Positions 28,459-38,045 of a stretch of 55,432 nucleotides of DNA are shown here, piece after piece; the stretch's first letter is position 1; each line of letters starts with the position of its first letter. Source of the stretch: Pseudomonas sp. ACM7. Its GTDB lineage: Bacteria; Pseudomonadota; Gammaproteobacteria; Pseudomonadales; Pseudomonadaceae. The notes below the pieces were generated by a model. The model was not told the origin of the DNA and ran no database searches. It worked only from the letters and a program-made list of their open reading frames with translations. The stretch lies in the NCBI RefSeq assembly GCF_004136015.1, contig NZ_CP024866.1, positions 5,250,437 through 5,305,868 on the forward strand, given 5' to 3'. Made by a program: the position numbers and the translations under genes.

Positions 28459-30591
28459 TTAAAACCGGGTTTGCACCGTCAACTCGAAGGTACGCGGTGT
28501 GCCGAGGTAATACGCCGGTGACACATGGGCAAACTCGGCATACACCTCATTGGTCAGGTTGCGCACCCGCCCGGTGACGGTGGTGTGTTGATCGACCTTG
28601 TAGCTGAGGAACGTTCCGTAGAGCGTGTACGACGGTACGGTCAGGGTGTTGGCGCTGTCGGCAAACACCGAGGCCACATACCGCGCATCGACACCGCCCC
28701 GCCATTGCGGCGCGAAGTCATAGGTCAGCCATAGATTGCCGATCCGGTCCGGCACGTTGGTCGGTGTGTTGCCTTTGCGTGAAACCACGACACCCGCCGC
28801 ATTCTTCTCGTTGAATTCGTCGTACTGCGCATCGACCCAGGCGAAGTTGCCTTCGGCCAACAGCTTGTCGGTGATTCTGAACGAACTGGCCAGTTCGATC
28901 CCTTTGGAGGTCTGTTGACCCACGGGAATGCTGCTGGTCGGATCCAGTGGATCGGTGACTGCGAAGTCCTTTCGCTCGATCGTGTAAGCCGCCACTGTCG
29001 CCGAGCCGCGACCGTCCAGATAGTCGAATTTACTGCCGACTTCCCATTGCTTGCCGGTGGACACGTCGAAATCTTGCGTGCCGTTGGGTTGTTCGGCGGC
29101 GGTGCTGTATTGCACGTAGACGTTGGCTTCGGGGATGAATTGGTAAGTCAGGCCGACCCGACCGGTCACCGGCTCCCAGCTGCGCTTGAGGTGCCGGGGG
29201 TTGCTGGCGGTCACGACGCGGTGGTTGGTCACGTCCAGGTCGATGTCGTCGTAACGCAGGCCGGTCAGCAGCGCGAGTTTGTCGGTGAGGGCCAAACGGT
29301 TCTCGGCGAACAGGGCTTTGGTGGTGACTTCGTTGGTCTTGTCGCTGACAAAACCCGGTCGGGCGCCCGGGATGTCGTAGAAGTGACCCGGCTGAAAGTG
29401 ATTCGGGTCGACGGTGTTGGCACCTTTGACGTTCAGCGGCGAGTTGGTGGTCTGGTTGACCTTGTACTCGAAGCCGCCGGACCAGGTCGTGTCCAGCCCG
29501 AACAACGTGTTGTCGTGACGCAGTTCGAACTGGTTGCCGTTCTGCTCGCCCTGATGCCGGACCTGATACGCCGTGGAACGAGTCACCGCACTGTTGTCGG
29601 TGTTGTACTGGTAGGTTTCCAGGTTGCGGTAATCGCGCTGGCTGTCGAGGTGGTAAAGGGTGTTGCGCAGGGTGGTGCTGTCGTTGATCCGGTAGTCGAT
29701 GATCGAGCGCACCCAGATCGAGCGCTGCTCGTAGCGGCCGTCCTCGACGTTGTAGTTGTTGAATCGGTTGTGCTTGTCGATCTTCAATTCGCCGGCCTTG
29801 GGGTTGAGCACCGGCGTGCCCCAGTAAGGGCTGTCTTCGTGTTCATCCTGATATTCCAGGGCCAGGGTATGGGACAGGTTGGGCGTCAGGTCGCTGAGCA
29901 GCGAGAACGCCACGCTCCACGCATCACGCTCCTGACGGTCGATGTAGCCGTTGCCGGTGTTGTGGCTGACGTCGAGCCGCGCGTAGTGCTGCACATCCGC
30001 GCTGGCATCGCTCAGGGCGTGGTTGAGACCGAATGCGGTCTCGGTGGTGTCGTAACTGCCGTAGCTGACCCGGCCTTCGATGGCTTGCTCTTCACGCGTC
30101 GCCAGTTTGGTCACGTAGTTCAGCGAACCGCCCACGGAGCCAGCACCATTGATCAGCGATGACGGGCCGCCCACCAGCTCCACGCGATCATAGATCCAGG
30201 CGTCTACCGGCCGGGAGAGGCCGCCGGAGACATTGATGCCGTTGAACATCTGGGTGATCTGGCTGCTGGTGAAACCGCGGTAGGAGACGAACCCACCGAA
30301 GCCCGGCGGTGCGCTGGCGTTGACGCCCGGCAGGGTGTTGGCGGCGTCCTGGAAGTTCTGCGCGCCGTGGCGCTCGATGTCGTTGCGGTTGGCCACGGCT
30401 ACCGAGGCGGGGGTTTTGCGCACGCTCAGGCCAAGCCGCGACGCCATGCCGCTGGACTGATCCAGACTCAGCCCCGGCTCATCCGCCGCTTCGCCGTCAA
30501 TGGTGATGGGGGCGAGGTTGACGGTGGATTGTGCCCAGGCGTTAACAGACAGGCAGCCGAACAGGCTTGCCAGTAAAGGAATGCGTTTCAT
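28459..30591 (-). CDS. TonB-dependent siderophore receptor
   Basis: A 710-residue outer-membrane receptor. A signal peptide of about 20 residues (MKRIPLLASLFGCLSVNAWA) is followed directly by the plug domain (about 40-160, with RKTPASVAVANRNDIE and GGPSSLINGAGSVGG). There is no N-terminal signalling extension. The remaining about 540 residues are beta-barrel strands ending in the terminal aromatic motif VQTRF. The architecture resembles FhuA/FpvA-type ferric siderophore receptors; ligand unknown. A DUF2946 gene lies 89 bases upstream in the same direction. I saw no convincing Fur box. Confidence 0.88.
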   Translation of the reverse strand: MKRIPLLASLFGCLSVNAWAQSTVNLAPITIDGEAADEPGLSLDQSSGMASRLGLSVRKTPASVAVANRNDIERHGAQNFQDAANTLPGVNASAPPGFGGFVSYRGFTSSQITQMFNGINVSGGLSRPVDAWIYDRVELVGGPSSLINGAGSVGGSLNYVTKLATREEQAIEGRVSYGSYDTTETAFGLNHALSDASADVQHYARLDVSHNTGNGYIDRQERDAWSVAFSLLSDLTPNLSHTLALEYQDEHEDSPYWGTPVLNPKAGELKIDKHNRFNNYNVEDGRYEQRSIWVRSIIDYRINDSTTLRNTLYHLDSQRDYRNLETYQYNTDNSAVTRSTAYQVRHQGEQNGNQFELRHDNTLFGLDTTWSGGFEYKVNQTTNSPLNVKGANTVDPNHFQPGHFYDIPGARPGFVSDKTNEVTTKALFAENRLALTDKLALLTGLRYDDIDLDVTNHRVVTASNPRHLKRSWEPVTGRVGLTYQFIPEANVYVQYSTAAEQPNGTQDFDVSTGKQWEVGSKFDYLDGRGSATVAAYTIERKDFAVTDPLDPTSSIPVGQQTSKGIELASSFRITDKLLAEGNFAWVDAQYDEFNEKNAAGVVVSRKGNTPTNVPDRIGNLWLTYDFAPQWRGGVDARYVASVFADSANTLTVPSYTLYGTFLSYKVDQHTTVTGRVRNLTNEVYAEFAHVSPAYYLGTPRTFELTVQTRF

Positions 30592-30680
30592 CGATGAATC
30601 CTGAATGCTTGACTAGGAAACAGCGCACAGGCGAACGCTACGCGTTGGCGAGGTGGGCTGATCGGAAAAGGCGAAGAAGT

Positions 30681-31067
30681 TCAGGCGACAGGCGGAGCGC
30701 GAGGGTTGGCCGAGGGCCAGGTGAAGCGGGCAGGGAGGTCAGCATTGGCGACGACGGCCAAGGGCGGACTGTGTTGCTGCGGGAGGATCGCCAGGGTCAG
30801 GCTGGAGTTGAGCGCCGGGCCCATGCCGCCGGTGGAGCACAACGGGCAGCCGAAGGCCTTGGACAGGGTCGGCAGTTTGTCTTCGGAGGTGTTCGACGAG
30901 GCCGGCAGCTGGCTGGCCGGGTCGACGGTACAGAATTGGCCGCCGATGCCGTTGAGCTGCATCCCGACCATTTGCCCGTGACCGATACTGCAGGCGAACA
31001 CGTTGAACAGGACGCAGCAATAAAGCATCCAGGCCATCAATGTGCGATCAGTTCGGGCGAGTTTCAT
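30681..31067 (-). CDS. DUF2946 family protein
   Basis: 128 residues from ATG 31067. A hydrophobic N-terminal segment (LMAWMLYCCVLFNVFACSI) is followed by a Cys-x-x-Cys in GCPLCSTGG and several His/Met residues. This pattern is typical of DUF2946 proteins, often found beside metal or TonB-receptor genes. The gene precedes the TonB receptor and is probably co-transcribed with it. A role in metal binding or sensing is inference. Confidence 0.7.
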   Translation of the reverse strand: MKLARTDRTLMAWMLYCCVLFNVFACSIGHGQMVGMQLNGIGGQFCTVDPASQLPASSNTSEDKLPTLSKAFGCPLCSTGGMGPALNSSLTLAILPQQHSPPLAVVANADLPARFTWPSANPRAPPVA

Positions 31068-31162
31068 GGGGCGGCACTTTATCATCGCCAATGACGAATA
31101 CCCTTACAAAATCGTTCAAGGAAGTTCATTCTGCTGCGACATTTCACGCTGGAAGTCCGAAC

Positions 31163-31600
31163 ATGAGCCTATTGATCGCGCAATGGATGGCTGCCATCTT
31201 CCTGTTGATCAGCCTGATCCACCTGTACTGGGCGGCAGGTGGCACGTTGGGTAGCGAGGCGGCGGTCCCGCGAATATCCGCAGAGGGCGGTGGGGAATCC
31301 AGGCCGGCCTTCAAGCCTTCAGGCTTTGCCACGTTGCTGGTGGCGGTCGGGCTGCTGCTGATTGCGATGCTGGTGTGCTTGCGGGTCGGCCTGTATTTGC
31401 CGACGGTGCATCACTCGTCGTTGCAATGGGTGATCAGCGCGATTGCAATGCTGATGTTCGCCCGGGCGATCGGCGATTCGAATTTGATTGGGTTCTTCAA
31501 GCAGGTGAAGGATTCGAAATTTGCCCGGCTCGACACCTGGGCGTATTCGCCGTTGTGTGTGGTGCTGGGGGCGGGGTTGTTGGCAGTCGCCTGGATCTGA
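31163..31600 (+). CDS. DUF3995 family membrane protein
   Basis: 145 residues from ATG 31163 with GGAAG upstream; the longer frame from 31040 overlaps the divergent gene and is not needed. Four hydrophobic segments are visible at about 3-25, 55-75, 85-105 and 125-143. HLYWAAGGTLG near residue 20 is characteristic of DUF3995. Inner-membrane protein, function unknown. Divergent from the DUF2946 gene across 95 bases. Confidence 0.72.
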   Translation: MSLLIAQWMAAIFLLISLIHLYWAAGGTLGSEAAVPRISAEGGGESRPAFKPSGFATLLVAVGLLLIAMLVCLRVGLYLPTVHHSSLQWVISAIAMLMFARAIGDSNLIGFFKQVKDSKFARLDTWAYSPLCVVLGAGLLAVAWI

Positions 31601-31613
31601 GGCAAGGCAAGAT

Positions 31614-31708
31614 CAAAAGATCGCAGCCTCGTTTCACTCGACAGCTCCTACATGGGTTTTGCATTCCCCTGTAGGAGCTGTCGAGTGAAACGAGGCTGCG
31701 ATCTTTTG
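31614..31708. repeat. REP pair
   Basis: CAAAAGATCGCAGCCTCGTT and GTAGGAGCTGTCGAGTGAAA face outward between the DUF3995 gene and the convergent end of the Mrp operon. Confidence 0.92.
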
Positions 31709-31712
31709 GCGT

Positions 31713-32075
31713 CTAACTCCCACTCTCCGTGCGCCGACTGCTCACCTCAGCCGGCACATCATCCCCCGCCATGCGCTTGCGAAACAGCGCCGCCCGCGCC
31801 AGCAACAGCGTGGTCACCGGCACCGTAATCGACAACAGAATCGGAATCAGCCAGGCATGCAGCACCGGCCCGGACTTGAGTGCCGAAAAATAAATGATCG
31901 AGGCCAGCGCCACGCACCAGGCGCCCAATGTCGACGCCAGCGCCGGCGGGTGCATGCGCTGGAAGTAGTCCTTCATCCGCACGAGGCCAATGGCACCGAT
32001 CAGCGCAAACAGACTACTGAGCACCAGCAGGATCGCCACCGGAATTTCAACCCACAGAGACAGTTCAGCGCTCAT
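31713..32075 (-). CDS. mrpG: Monovalent cation/H+ antiporter subunit G
   Basis: A 120-residue membrane protein with three hydrophobic segments. VRMKDYFQRMHPPALASTLG is the MrpG signature. It is the last gene of the operon and overlaps subunit F by 4 bases. MrpG is a small structural subunit of the hetero-oligomeric Na+(K+)/H+ antiporter in the inner membrane. Confidence 0.9.
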   Translation of the reverse strand: MSAELSLWVEIPVAILLVLSSLFALIGAIGLVRMKDYFQRMHPPALASTLGAWCVALASIIYFSALKSGPVLHAWLIPILLSITVPVTTLLLARAALFRKRMAGDDVPAEVSSRRTESGS

Positions 32076-32350
32076 TCGATCACCTCGCCACGCAGCAGGA
32101 ATTTCGCCAGGGCAAACGAGCCGACGAAACCGAACAGCGCAATCAGCAGCGCTGCCTCGAAGTAAGTGTCACTGGCATAACGAATGCCCAGCGCCAGCAT
32201 CATCAGCATCGCGATGATGTACAGGTAATCCAGCGCCAGAACCCGGTCCTGGGCCGACGGCCCCTTGAACAGCCGGATCAGCGTCAGAATCATCGCCAGG
32301 GAAAAGATGAACAGGCTCAGCAGGATCGCGTCCGACAGCAAGGCGCTCAT
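32072..32350 (-). CDS. mrpF: Monovalent cation/H+ antiporter subunit F
   Basis: 92 residues with three membrane segments. LIRLFKGPSAQDRVLALD is the typical MrpF loop. ATGA overlaps with subunit E upstream and subunit G downstream indicate translational coupling. Small subunit of the Mrp/Sha complex. Confidence 0.9.
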   Translation of the reverse strand: MSALLSDAILLSLFIFSLAMILTLIRLFKGPSAQDRVLALDYLYIIAMLMMLALGIRYASDTYFEAALLIALFGFVGSFALAKFLLRGEVIE

Positions 32351-32835
32351 TCGAAGATCTCCATCAAGGGGCGCTCGTAGGTCGCCTTGAAGTGCTGGAT
32401 GAACAGCGCTTCGTCATCCAGATCGAAGACGTGCAGCAATAAAATGCTGCGGTCCAGCGCCAGTTCCGACCACACGGTGCCGGGAATTACCGTGCAGATC
32501 ATCGACAACGCGGCCAGGCCGTTGGCGTCACGCAAGTCCATTGGCACCTTGATGAAGCGCGAACGCGGTGGACGGCGACCGCTGTTGAGCACGCCCCAGG
32601 CCACGGCGAGGTTGGACACCACCACATCGCGACCGACAAGAAAGAACAAACGCACCATCACGCCCGGCCGACGAATGCGGATCGGCAGTGGCCGCAGCTT
32701 GCGCATCATCAGCGGCGCGCAGAACCCCAGCACCGCGCCCAGCAGCAGATTGCCGGGACTCATCGACAGGTTCAGCACCAGCCACAACAACCACAGTGCC
32801 AGCGACAACCAGGGAGCAGGAAACAGTCGCTTCAT
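32347..32835 (-). CDS. mrpE: Monovalent cation/H+ antiporter subunit E
   Basis: 162 residues. Two N-terminal membrane segments (WLSLALWLLWLVLNLS) are followed by a cytoplasmic alpha/beta domain with TVIPGTVWSEL and LLHVFDLDDE, as in MrpE. Overlaps subunits D and F by 4 bases each. Confidence 0.9.
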   Translation of the reverse strand: MKRLFPAPWLSLALWLLWLVLNLSMSPGNLLLGAVLGFCAPLMMRKLRPLPIRIRRPGVMVRLFFLVGRDVVVSNLAVAWGVLNSGRRPPRSRFIKVPMDLRDANGLAALSMICTVIPGTVWSELALDRSILLLHVFDLDDEALFIQHFKATYERPLMEIFE

Positions 32836-34514
32836 GGTTTGGCCTCCGCGATCGCGGCTTTGGCTTCCGGGCTCGGAACCGCACGGGTGCCGAGTACCGC
32901 CATCACGTATTGCTGCGGGTTGTTCAAAGCTTGGGCGGCCGCCTGGGTGTAGCGCAGCAGCGGTTCAGCCTTGAAGGTCAGCGTAATGCTCAAGCCCAGC
33001 AGCGCAATGATTGGCACGCATTCGAAACGTCGCAGCAACGGCGACGGCCGCTCCTCGGGTGTCCAGAACCGCTGGATGCCCAAACGCGAGAAGGCAATCA
33101 ACGACGCCAGACCAGAGAGAATCAGCAACGCCAGCAAGCCCCACGCCGCGTTCGAAACCGGCTCATCGCTGCCATTGCCCAGGCCCAACGGACTGAGCAG
33201 GGCGCTGAGCAAGCCGAGTTTGCCAATGAATCCCGAGAGCGGCGGCATGCCGATGATCAGCAGCGAGCAGGCAATGAAGCTCAACCCGAGGAACGCCTTG
33301 GTCCAGGGAATCACCTGGCCGACCACGGCTTTCTGTTCGTCATCGAGGTTGATGCCTTTGGGCGGCTGCAAGGATTCCATCGGTCGCGGCAGATCGCCGT
33401 CATCGAACAACGGCATTTCATTGGCCGAGCGCGAGCGCTCGATCAACTCGGCCAACAGGAACAACGCGCTCAACGCCAGGGTCGAGCTGACCAGATAGAA
33501 CAGTGCCGCGCCGATCAGGTTGGGCTGGGCGAAACCGATGGCCGACAGCAGAATCCCGGCCGACACCAGAATGCTCAGGCTGGCCAGGCGCTCCAGTCGT
33601 TGTGCGGCCAGGATCGCTACCGCCGCGCAGACGATAGTCGCCATGCCGCCGTAGATCAGCCAGTCGCCGCCAAAGTACGCCGACGCCCCGGCCTGGCCGG
33701 AGAACAGCAGGGTCCACAAACGCAGCAAGGTGTAGACGCCGACCTTGGTCATGATCGCGAACATCGCTGCCACCGGCGCGCTCGCCGCGGAATACGCCGG
33801 CACCAGCCAGAAGTTCAGCGGCCACATCCCGGCCTTCGCCAGGAACGCCACGGCCAGAATCCCCGCGCCGGCATGCAGCAGGCCGCGATCGGCTTCCGGC
33901 ACCAGCGGAATTTTCAGCGCCAGGTCGGCCATGTTCAGGGTGCCGGTGACGCCGTAGATCAGCGCCGCGCCGATCAAAAACAGTGACGAGGCCAGCAGGT
34001 TGATCGAGATGTAATGCAGCCCCGATGACACCCGCGCCCGACCCGAACCGTGGAGCATCAGGCCGTAGGAGGCCGCGAGCAGCACTTCAAAAAACACAAA
34101 CAGGTTGAACAGGTCCGCCGTCAGGAACGCGCCGTACAGGCCCATCATCTGAATCTGGAACAGCGCGTGGAAGCTCGAACCGGCGCCGTCCCAACGGGCC
34201 ATGGCGAACAGCAGGGCGCTGACGCCTATGATCCCGGTCAGCACCAGCATCAGCGCCGACAGTCGATCGACCACCAGCACGAGACCGAACGGCACCTGCC
34301 AGTTGCCCGGCAGGTACACGCCGATGGAGCCGGGGACGCCCGTTTCCTGAGTCCATTGCAATAACAGCACGGCAATGCCCAACCCCACCAGGCTGGAAAA
34401 CAGGTTGATCTTGGCCTTCAGCGGACGGTGTTTCTCGCCCAGCATCAGCATCACGGCGGCGGTCAGCAGCGGCAGCAGAATCGGTGCAGCGATCAGGTGC
34501 GGCATCAGATTCAT
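32832..34514 (-). CDS. mrpD: Monovalent cation/H+ antiporter subunit D
   Basis: A 560-residue, about 14-segment NuoM/ND4-like proton-pumping subunit. The family motifs around the conserved Glu and Lys are seen in FVFFEVLLAASYGLML and FLAKAGMWPLNFWL. The cytoplasmic insertion near residues 345-390 is longer and charged, as in Pseudomonas homologues. Overlaps subunits C and E by 4 bases. It provides one of the two antiporter-like channels of the complex. Confidence 0.92.
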   Translation of the reverse strand: MNLMPHLIAAPILLPLLTAAVMLMLGEKHRPLKAKINLFSSLVGLGIAVLLLQWTQETGVPGSIGVYLPGNWQVPFGLVLVVDRLSALMLVLTGIIGVSALLFAMARWDGAGSSFHALFQIQMMGLYGAFLTADLFNLFVFFEVLLAASYGLMLHGSGRARVSSGLHYISINLLASSLFLIGAALIYGVTGTLNMADLALKIPLVPEADRGLLHAGAGILAVAFLAKAGMWPLNFWLVPAYSAASAPVAAMFAIMTKVGVYTLLRLWTLLFSGQAGASAYFGGDWLIYGGMATIVCAAVAILAAQRLERLASLSILVSAGILLSAIGFAQPNLIGAALFYLVSSTLALSALFLLAELIERSRSANEMPLFDDGDLPRPMESLQPPKGINLDDEQKAVVGQVIPWTKAFLGLSFIACSLLIIGMPPLSGFIGKLGLLSALLSPLGLGNGSDEPVSNAAWGLLALLILSGLASLIAFSRLGIQRFWTPEERPSPLLRRFECVPIIALLGLSITLTFKAEPLLRYTQAAAQALNNPQQYVMAVLGTRAVPSPEAKAAIAEAKP

Positions 34515-34855
34515 TCTTTAGGCTCCCGGCCATCCACATGGTCGGTACCGGTCAGGCCCCGGGAAGCCAGTAGCACCACCAGAAACAACGCGGTCATGGC
34601 GAAGCTGATCACGATGGCGGTCAGCACCAGCGCTTGCGGCAGCGGGTCGGTGTAGTGCAACAGGTCCTGCGGCACGCCGTCCTTGATGATCGGCTCCTTG
34701 CCGATAAACAGGCTGCCCATGCTGAAGATGAACAGATTGACGCCGTAGGACAGCAGGCACAGGCCCATCACCACCTGAAACGTCCGTGGCCGCAGGATCA
34801 GCCAGACGCCAGACGCGGCCAACACGCCGATGGCGATTGCGATGACTTCTTCCAT
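34511..34855 (-). CDS. mrpC: Monovalent cation/H+ antiporter subunit C
   Basis: 114 residues with three membrane segments, NuoK-like, containing LLSYGVNLFIFSMG. Its ATG shares one base with the stop of subunit A (TGATG) and its stop overlaps subunit D by 4 bases. Small core subunit of the Mrp complex. Confidence 0.9.
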   Translation of the reverse strand: MEEVIAIAIGVLAASGVWLILRPRTFQVVMGLCLLSYGVNLFIFSMGSLFIGKEPIIKDGVPQDLLHYTDPLPQALVLTAIVISFAMTALFLVVLLASRGLTGTDHVDGREPKE

Positions 34856-37773
34856 CAGACGGCTCCTTGCGTGGCGACAGATCTGGGCAGGGCAGCGGTC
34901 TTGTGACCCCGTACCGATTGGTGAGCGAGGGCGGTGAGGATCAACAGGGTCGAACCGACCACCACGGCGTACACGCCAATGTCGAAGAACAGCGCACTGG
35001 CGATGTGAATGTCACCGAACACCGGCAGTTCGAAATGCCAGGTGTGGGTGGTCAGGAACGGATAACCGACCGCCATTGCCCCAAGTCCGGTGACCGTGGC
35101 GAACAACAGACCGGTGCCCATCCAGCGCAGCGGTCGCAGGCTCATTTGCGCTTCGACCCACTGGGTGCCGGCGACCATGTATTGCAGGATGAACGCCACC
35201 GACATCACCAGACCTGCGACAAAACCGCCGCCTGGCTGATTGTGGCCGCGCATGAACAGGTAGACCGACACCACAAATGCGATCGGCAACAGCAGTCGCA
35301 CCAGCACCGCCGGCACCATCATGAAGCCGAGCGCGGTATCGCTGGCGTGACGCGGATTGACCAAATCGGTCACCACGTCCGGTGCCAGCAGACGCTGCTG
35401 GGCCGGCAACTGCAGGCTTTCTTTTGGCGGGCGGAAGCGTCGCAGCAGGGCAAACACCGTCAGGGCCACGGCCACCAGTACGGTGATTTCACCGAGGGTG
35501 TCGAAGCCGCGGAAGTCCACCAGCATCACGTTGACCACGTTGCTGCCACCGCCTTCGGGCTGGGCGCGGCTGAGGTAGAACGAAGAAATGTCGTTCGGGG
35601 TCTGGCGCGTCAGCATCGCGTAAGCCAGCAACGCCATGCCGCCACCCACCACGGTCGACAACAGCAAGTCGCGGATACGGCGGATGCGTGCCTTGCGCAG
35701 GCTGCTCGGCAACGGCGACACCTCTTCGATCCGTCGAGGTAGCCAGCGCAGCCCGAGGAGGATCAACACCGTGGTCACCACTTCCACGGCCAATTGCGTC
35801 AGCGCCAGGTCCGGCGCCGAGAACCAGACAAAGGTCACGCACGTCATCAGACCACAGACGCTGACCATGGTCAGGGCCGCGAGCCGGTGATACTTGGCCT
35901 GCCAGGCTGCGCCGAGGGCGCAGGCAATCGCCAGCAGCCAAAGGATCACGAACACGATCGAACCCGGAATCTTCGGCCGGTCGCCCCAGCTCAGGCTGCT
36001 GTGGAGCATCGGGATCACTCCGGCCAGGACTGCCGCGAGCACCACCAGGAACAATTGGGTTTGCAGGCGCTTGGTGCTGATCCGCCGCTCGAGACGACGG
36101 GCCAGGCGCATCATGATCACCAGGCTGCGTTCGAACAGGCGCTTGCCGTTGAATCGGCCAATGATCGGCGGGTACTTGAAACGCCCGTGTTTGAGCTGAT
36201 TGCGCAACAGCAGGTAAAGCACGATGCCGCAGGACATGGCGATCAGGCTCATGATCATTGGCGCGTTCCAGCCGTGCCAGATCGCCAGGCTGTATTCAGG
36301 CAAGGTGCCGCCCACCACCGGCAGGGCAGCCGCGGCCAGCAACGGGCCGACCACCTGCGCCGGGAAAATCCCCACGACCAGGCAGGCGAACACCAGCAAC
36401 TCCACCGGCGCGCGCATCCAGCGGGGCGGCTCGTGTGGGGTGTGCGGCAAATCGGTGGCGGTCGGGCCGAAGAACACGTCGACGGTAAAGCGCAGCGAGT
36501 AGGCGACGCTGAAGGTACCTGCAATGGTCGCGACGATGGGCAGCGTCATCTCGATCCAGGCCGTGGCGTTGATGAACACGGTTTCGGCGAAGAACATCTC
36601 TTTGGAGAGGAAGCCGTTGAGCAGCGGCACACCGGCCATGGAAGCACTGGCGACCATGGCCAGGGTGGCGGTGAACGGGATCAGCTTGATCAGGCCGCTG
36701 AGCTTGCGAATGTCCCGGGTACCGCTTTCGTGGTCGATGATCCCGGCGGCCATGAACAGCGAGGCCTTGAACGTGGCGTGGTTGAGGATGTGAAACACCG
36801 CAGCCACAGCGGCCAGCGGACTGTTCAGGCCCAGCAGCAGGGTGATCAGGCCCAGGTGGCTGATGGTCGAGTAGGCCAGCAAACCTTTGAGGTCGTTCTG
36901 GAACATCGCGCAATACGCACCGAGCAACAGGGTGCAGGCACCGGCGCCGCTGACGATGTAGAACCATTCTTCACTGCCGGACAGCGACGGCCAAAGCCGT
37001 GCAAGCAGAAACACCCCGGCCTTGACCATGGTCGCCGAGTGCAGATAGGCCGAGACCGGTGTCGGCGCCGCCATGGCGTGGGGCAGCCAGAAGTGGAAGG
37101 GGAATTGCGCGCTTTTGCTCAGGGCGCCGATCAGGATCAGGGGTAGCAGAATAGGGTAGAGGGCGTGTGCGCGAATCAGATCGCCGGCGGCCAGGACCTT
37201 GTCCAGGTCATAGCTGCCGACCACATGGCCGAGCAGCATGACCCCCGCCAGCAAACACAAACCGCCTGCGCCGGTGACCATCAGCGCCATATAAGCACCG
37301 CGTCGCGCATCGGCGCGGTGGTGCCAGTAGCCGATCAACAGGAATGAAAAGAGGCTGGTCAGCTCCCAGAAAAACACGATCTGGATCAGATTTCCGGAGA
37401 TCACCAGCCCGAGCATGGCGCCCATGAACGCCAGGAAAAATGCGAAGAACCGCGGCACCGGATCGTCCGGCGACATGTAGTAGCGGGCGTACAACGAAAC
37501 CAGCGTGCCGATGCCCAGCACCAGCATCGAGAATAGCCAGGCGAACCCGTCCATGCGCAGGACGAAGTTCAGGCCAAGGCTGGGCAACCAGAAAAATTCT
37601 TCGCGGATCACGCCGCCATCGGCGATTTGCGGGTACAAGAGGGCGACCTGAAAGGTGCCAATCAAGGCAACCAGGCCAGCCAACAAAGATTCGGTGTTTC
37701 GCGCGTTGTGCGGCAGCAACGCTGCCAGACAGCTGCCGATAAAAGGCAGAAGCAGTAGAACTATCAGGGACAT
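34855..37773 (-). CDS. mrpA: Monovalent cation/H+ antiporter subunit A, fused A+B type
   Basis: A 972-residue polytopic protein. Residues 1 to about 500 are NuoL/ND5-like, with FFWELTSLFSFLLIGYWHHR and SAQFPFHFWLPHAMAAPTPVSAYLHSA motifs. A middle DUF4040/MrpA C-terminal region follows, then (about 790-950) an MrpB domain with LPIAFVVSVYLFMRGHNQPG. The A+B fusion is normal for Pseudomonas and rhizobial Pha/Sha systems. First gene of a six-gene coupled operon exchanging Na+ or K+ for protons, important in salt and alkali tolerance. The ribosome site is weak (AGAAG). Confidence 0.93.
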   Translation of the reverse strand: MSLIVLLLLPFIGSCLAALLPHNARNTESLLAGLVALIGTFQVALLYPQIADGGVIREEFFWLPSLGLNFVLRMDGFAWLFSMLVLGIGTLVSLYARYYMSPDDPVPRFFAFFLAFMGAMLGLVISGNLIQIVFFWELTSLFSFLLIGYWHHRADARRGAYMALMVTGAGGLCLLAGVMLLGHVVGSYDLDKVLAAGDLIRAHALYPILLPLILIGALSKSAQFPFHFWLPHAMAAPTPVSAYLHSATMVKAGVFLLARLWPSLSGSEEWFYIVSGAGACTLLLGAYCAMFQNDLKGLLAYSTISHLGLITLLLGLNSPLAAVAAVFHILNHATFKASLFMAAGIIDHESGTRDIRKLSGLIKLIPFTATLAMVASASMAGVPLLNGFLSKEMFFAETVFINATAWIEMTLPIVATIAGTFSVAYSLRFTVDVFFGPTATDLPHTPHEPPRWMRAPVELLVFACLVVGIFPAQVVGPLLAAAALPVVGGTLPEYSLAIWHGWNAPMIMSLIAMSCGIVLYLLLRNQLKHGRFKYPPIIGRFNGKRLFERSLVIMMRLARRLERRISTKRLQTQLFLVVLAAVLAGVIPMLHSSLSWGDRPKIPGSIVFVILWLLAIACALGAAWQAKYHRLAALTMVSVCGLMTCVTFVWFSAPDLALTQLAVEVVTTVLILLGLRWLPRRIEEVSPLPSSLRKARIRRIRDLLLSTVVGGGMALLAYAMLTRQTPNDISSFYLSRAQPEGGGSNVVNVMLVDFRGFDTLGEITVLVAVALTVFALLRRFRPPKESLQLPAQQRLLAPDVVTDLVNPRHASDTALGFMMVPAVLVRLLLPIAFVVSVYLFMRGHNQPGGGFVAGLVMSVAFILQYMVAGTQWVEAQMSLRPLRWMGTGLLFATVTGLGAMAVGYPFLTTHTWHFELPVFGDIHIASALFFDIGVYAVVVGSTLLILTALAHQSVRGHKTAALPRSVATQGAV

Positions 37774-37919
37774 AGGCTTCTAATCTGCGGAAGTTTGTGA
37801 AGCATCATACGTGCCAGTTCCCGGATCGCCAAACGCCAAGCTGTCGCAGAATCCTACAAGGTAGGCGGAAAAAACCTGATTCGCATTGTTTCAAAGGTCT
37901 GTTTTCAGCAGGTCTGGCC

Positions 37920-38016
37920 CCTTCGCGAGCAAGCCCGCTCCCACAGGGTCCAGTTGTGTTCACACCATTGCGGTACAACACAGAACCCATGTGGGAGCGG
38001 GCTTGCTCGCGAAGGC
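37920..38016. repeat. REP pair, second family
   Basis: CTTCGCGAGCAAGCCCGCTC and GTGGGAGCGGGCTTGCTCGC are inverted around about 50 bases. It lies in the 272-base gap between the Mrp operon promoter region and the EamA gene; I see no gene there. Confidence 0.9.
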
Positions 38017-38045
38017 TATCTATCAGGCGCCACAGATAGTGCGGC

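Noticed and set aside
28459..30591. Calling the TonB receptor a copper receptor (OprC type) because of the DUF2946 neighbour
   Set aside because: I saw no Met/His-rich copper motifs and the plug and barrel look like siderophore receptors; evidence is insufficient.
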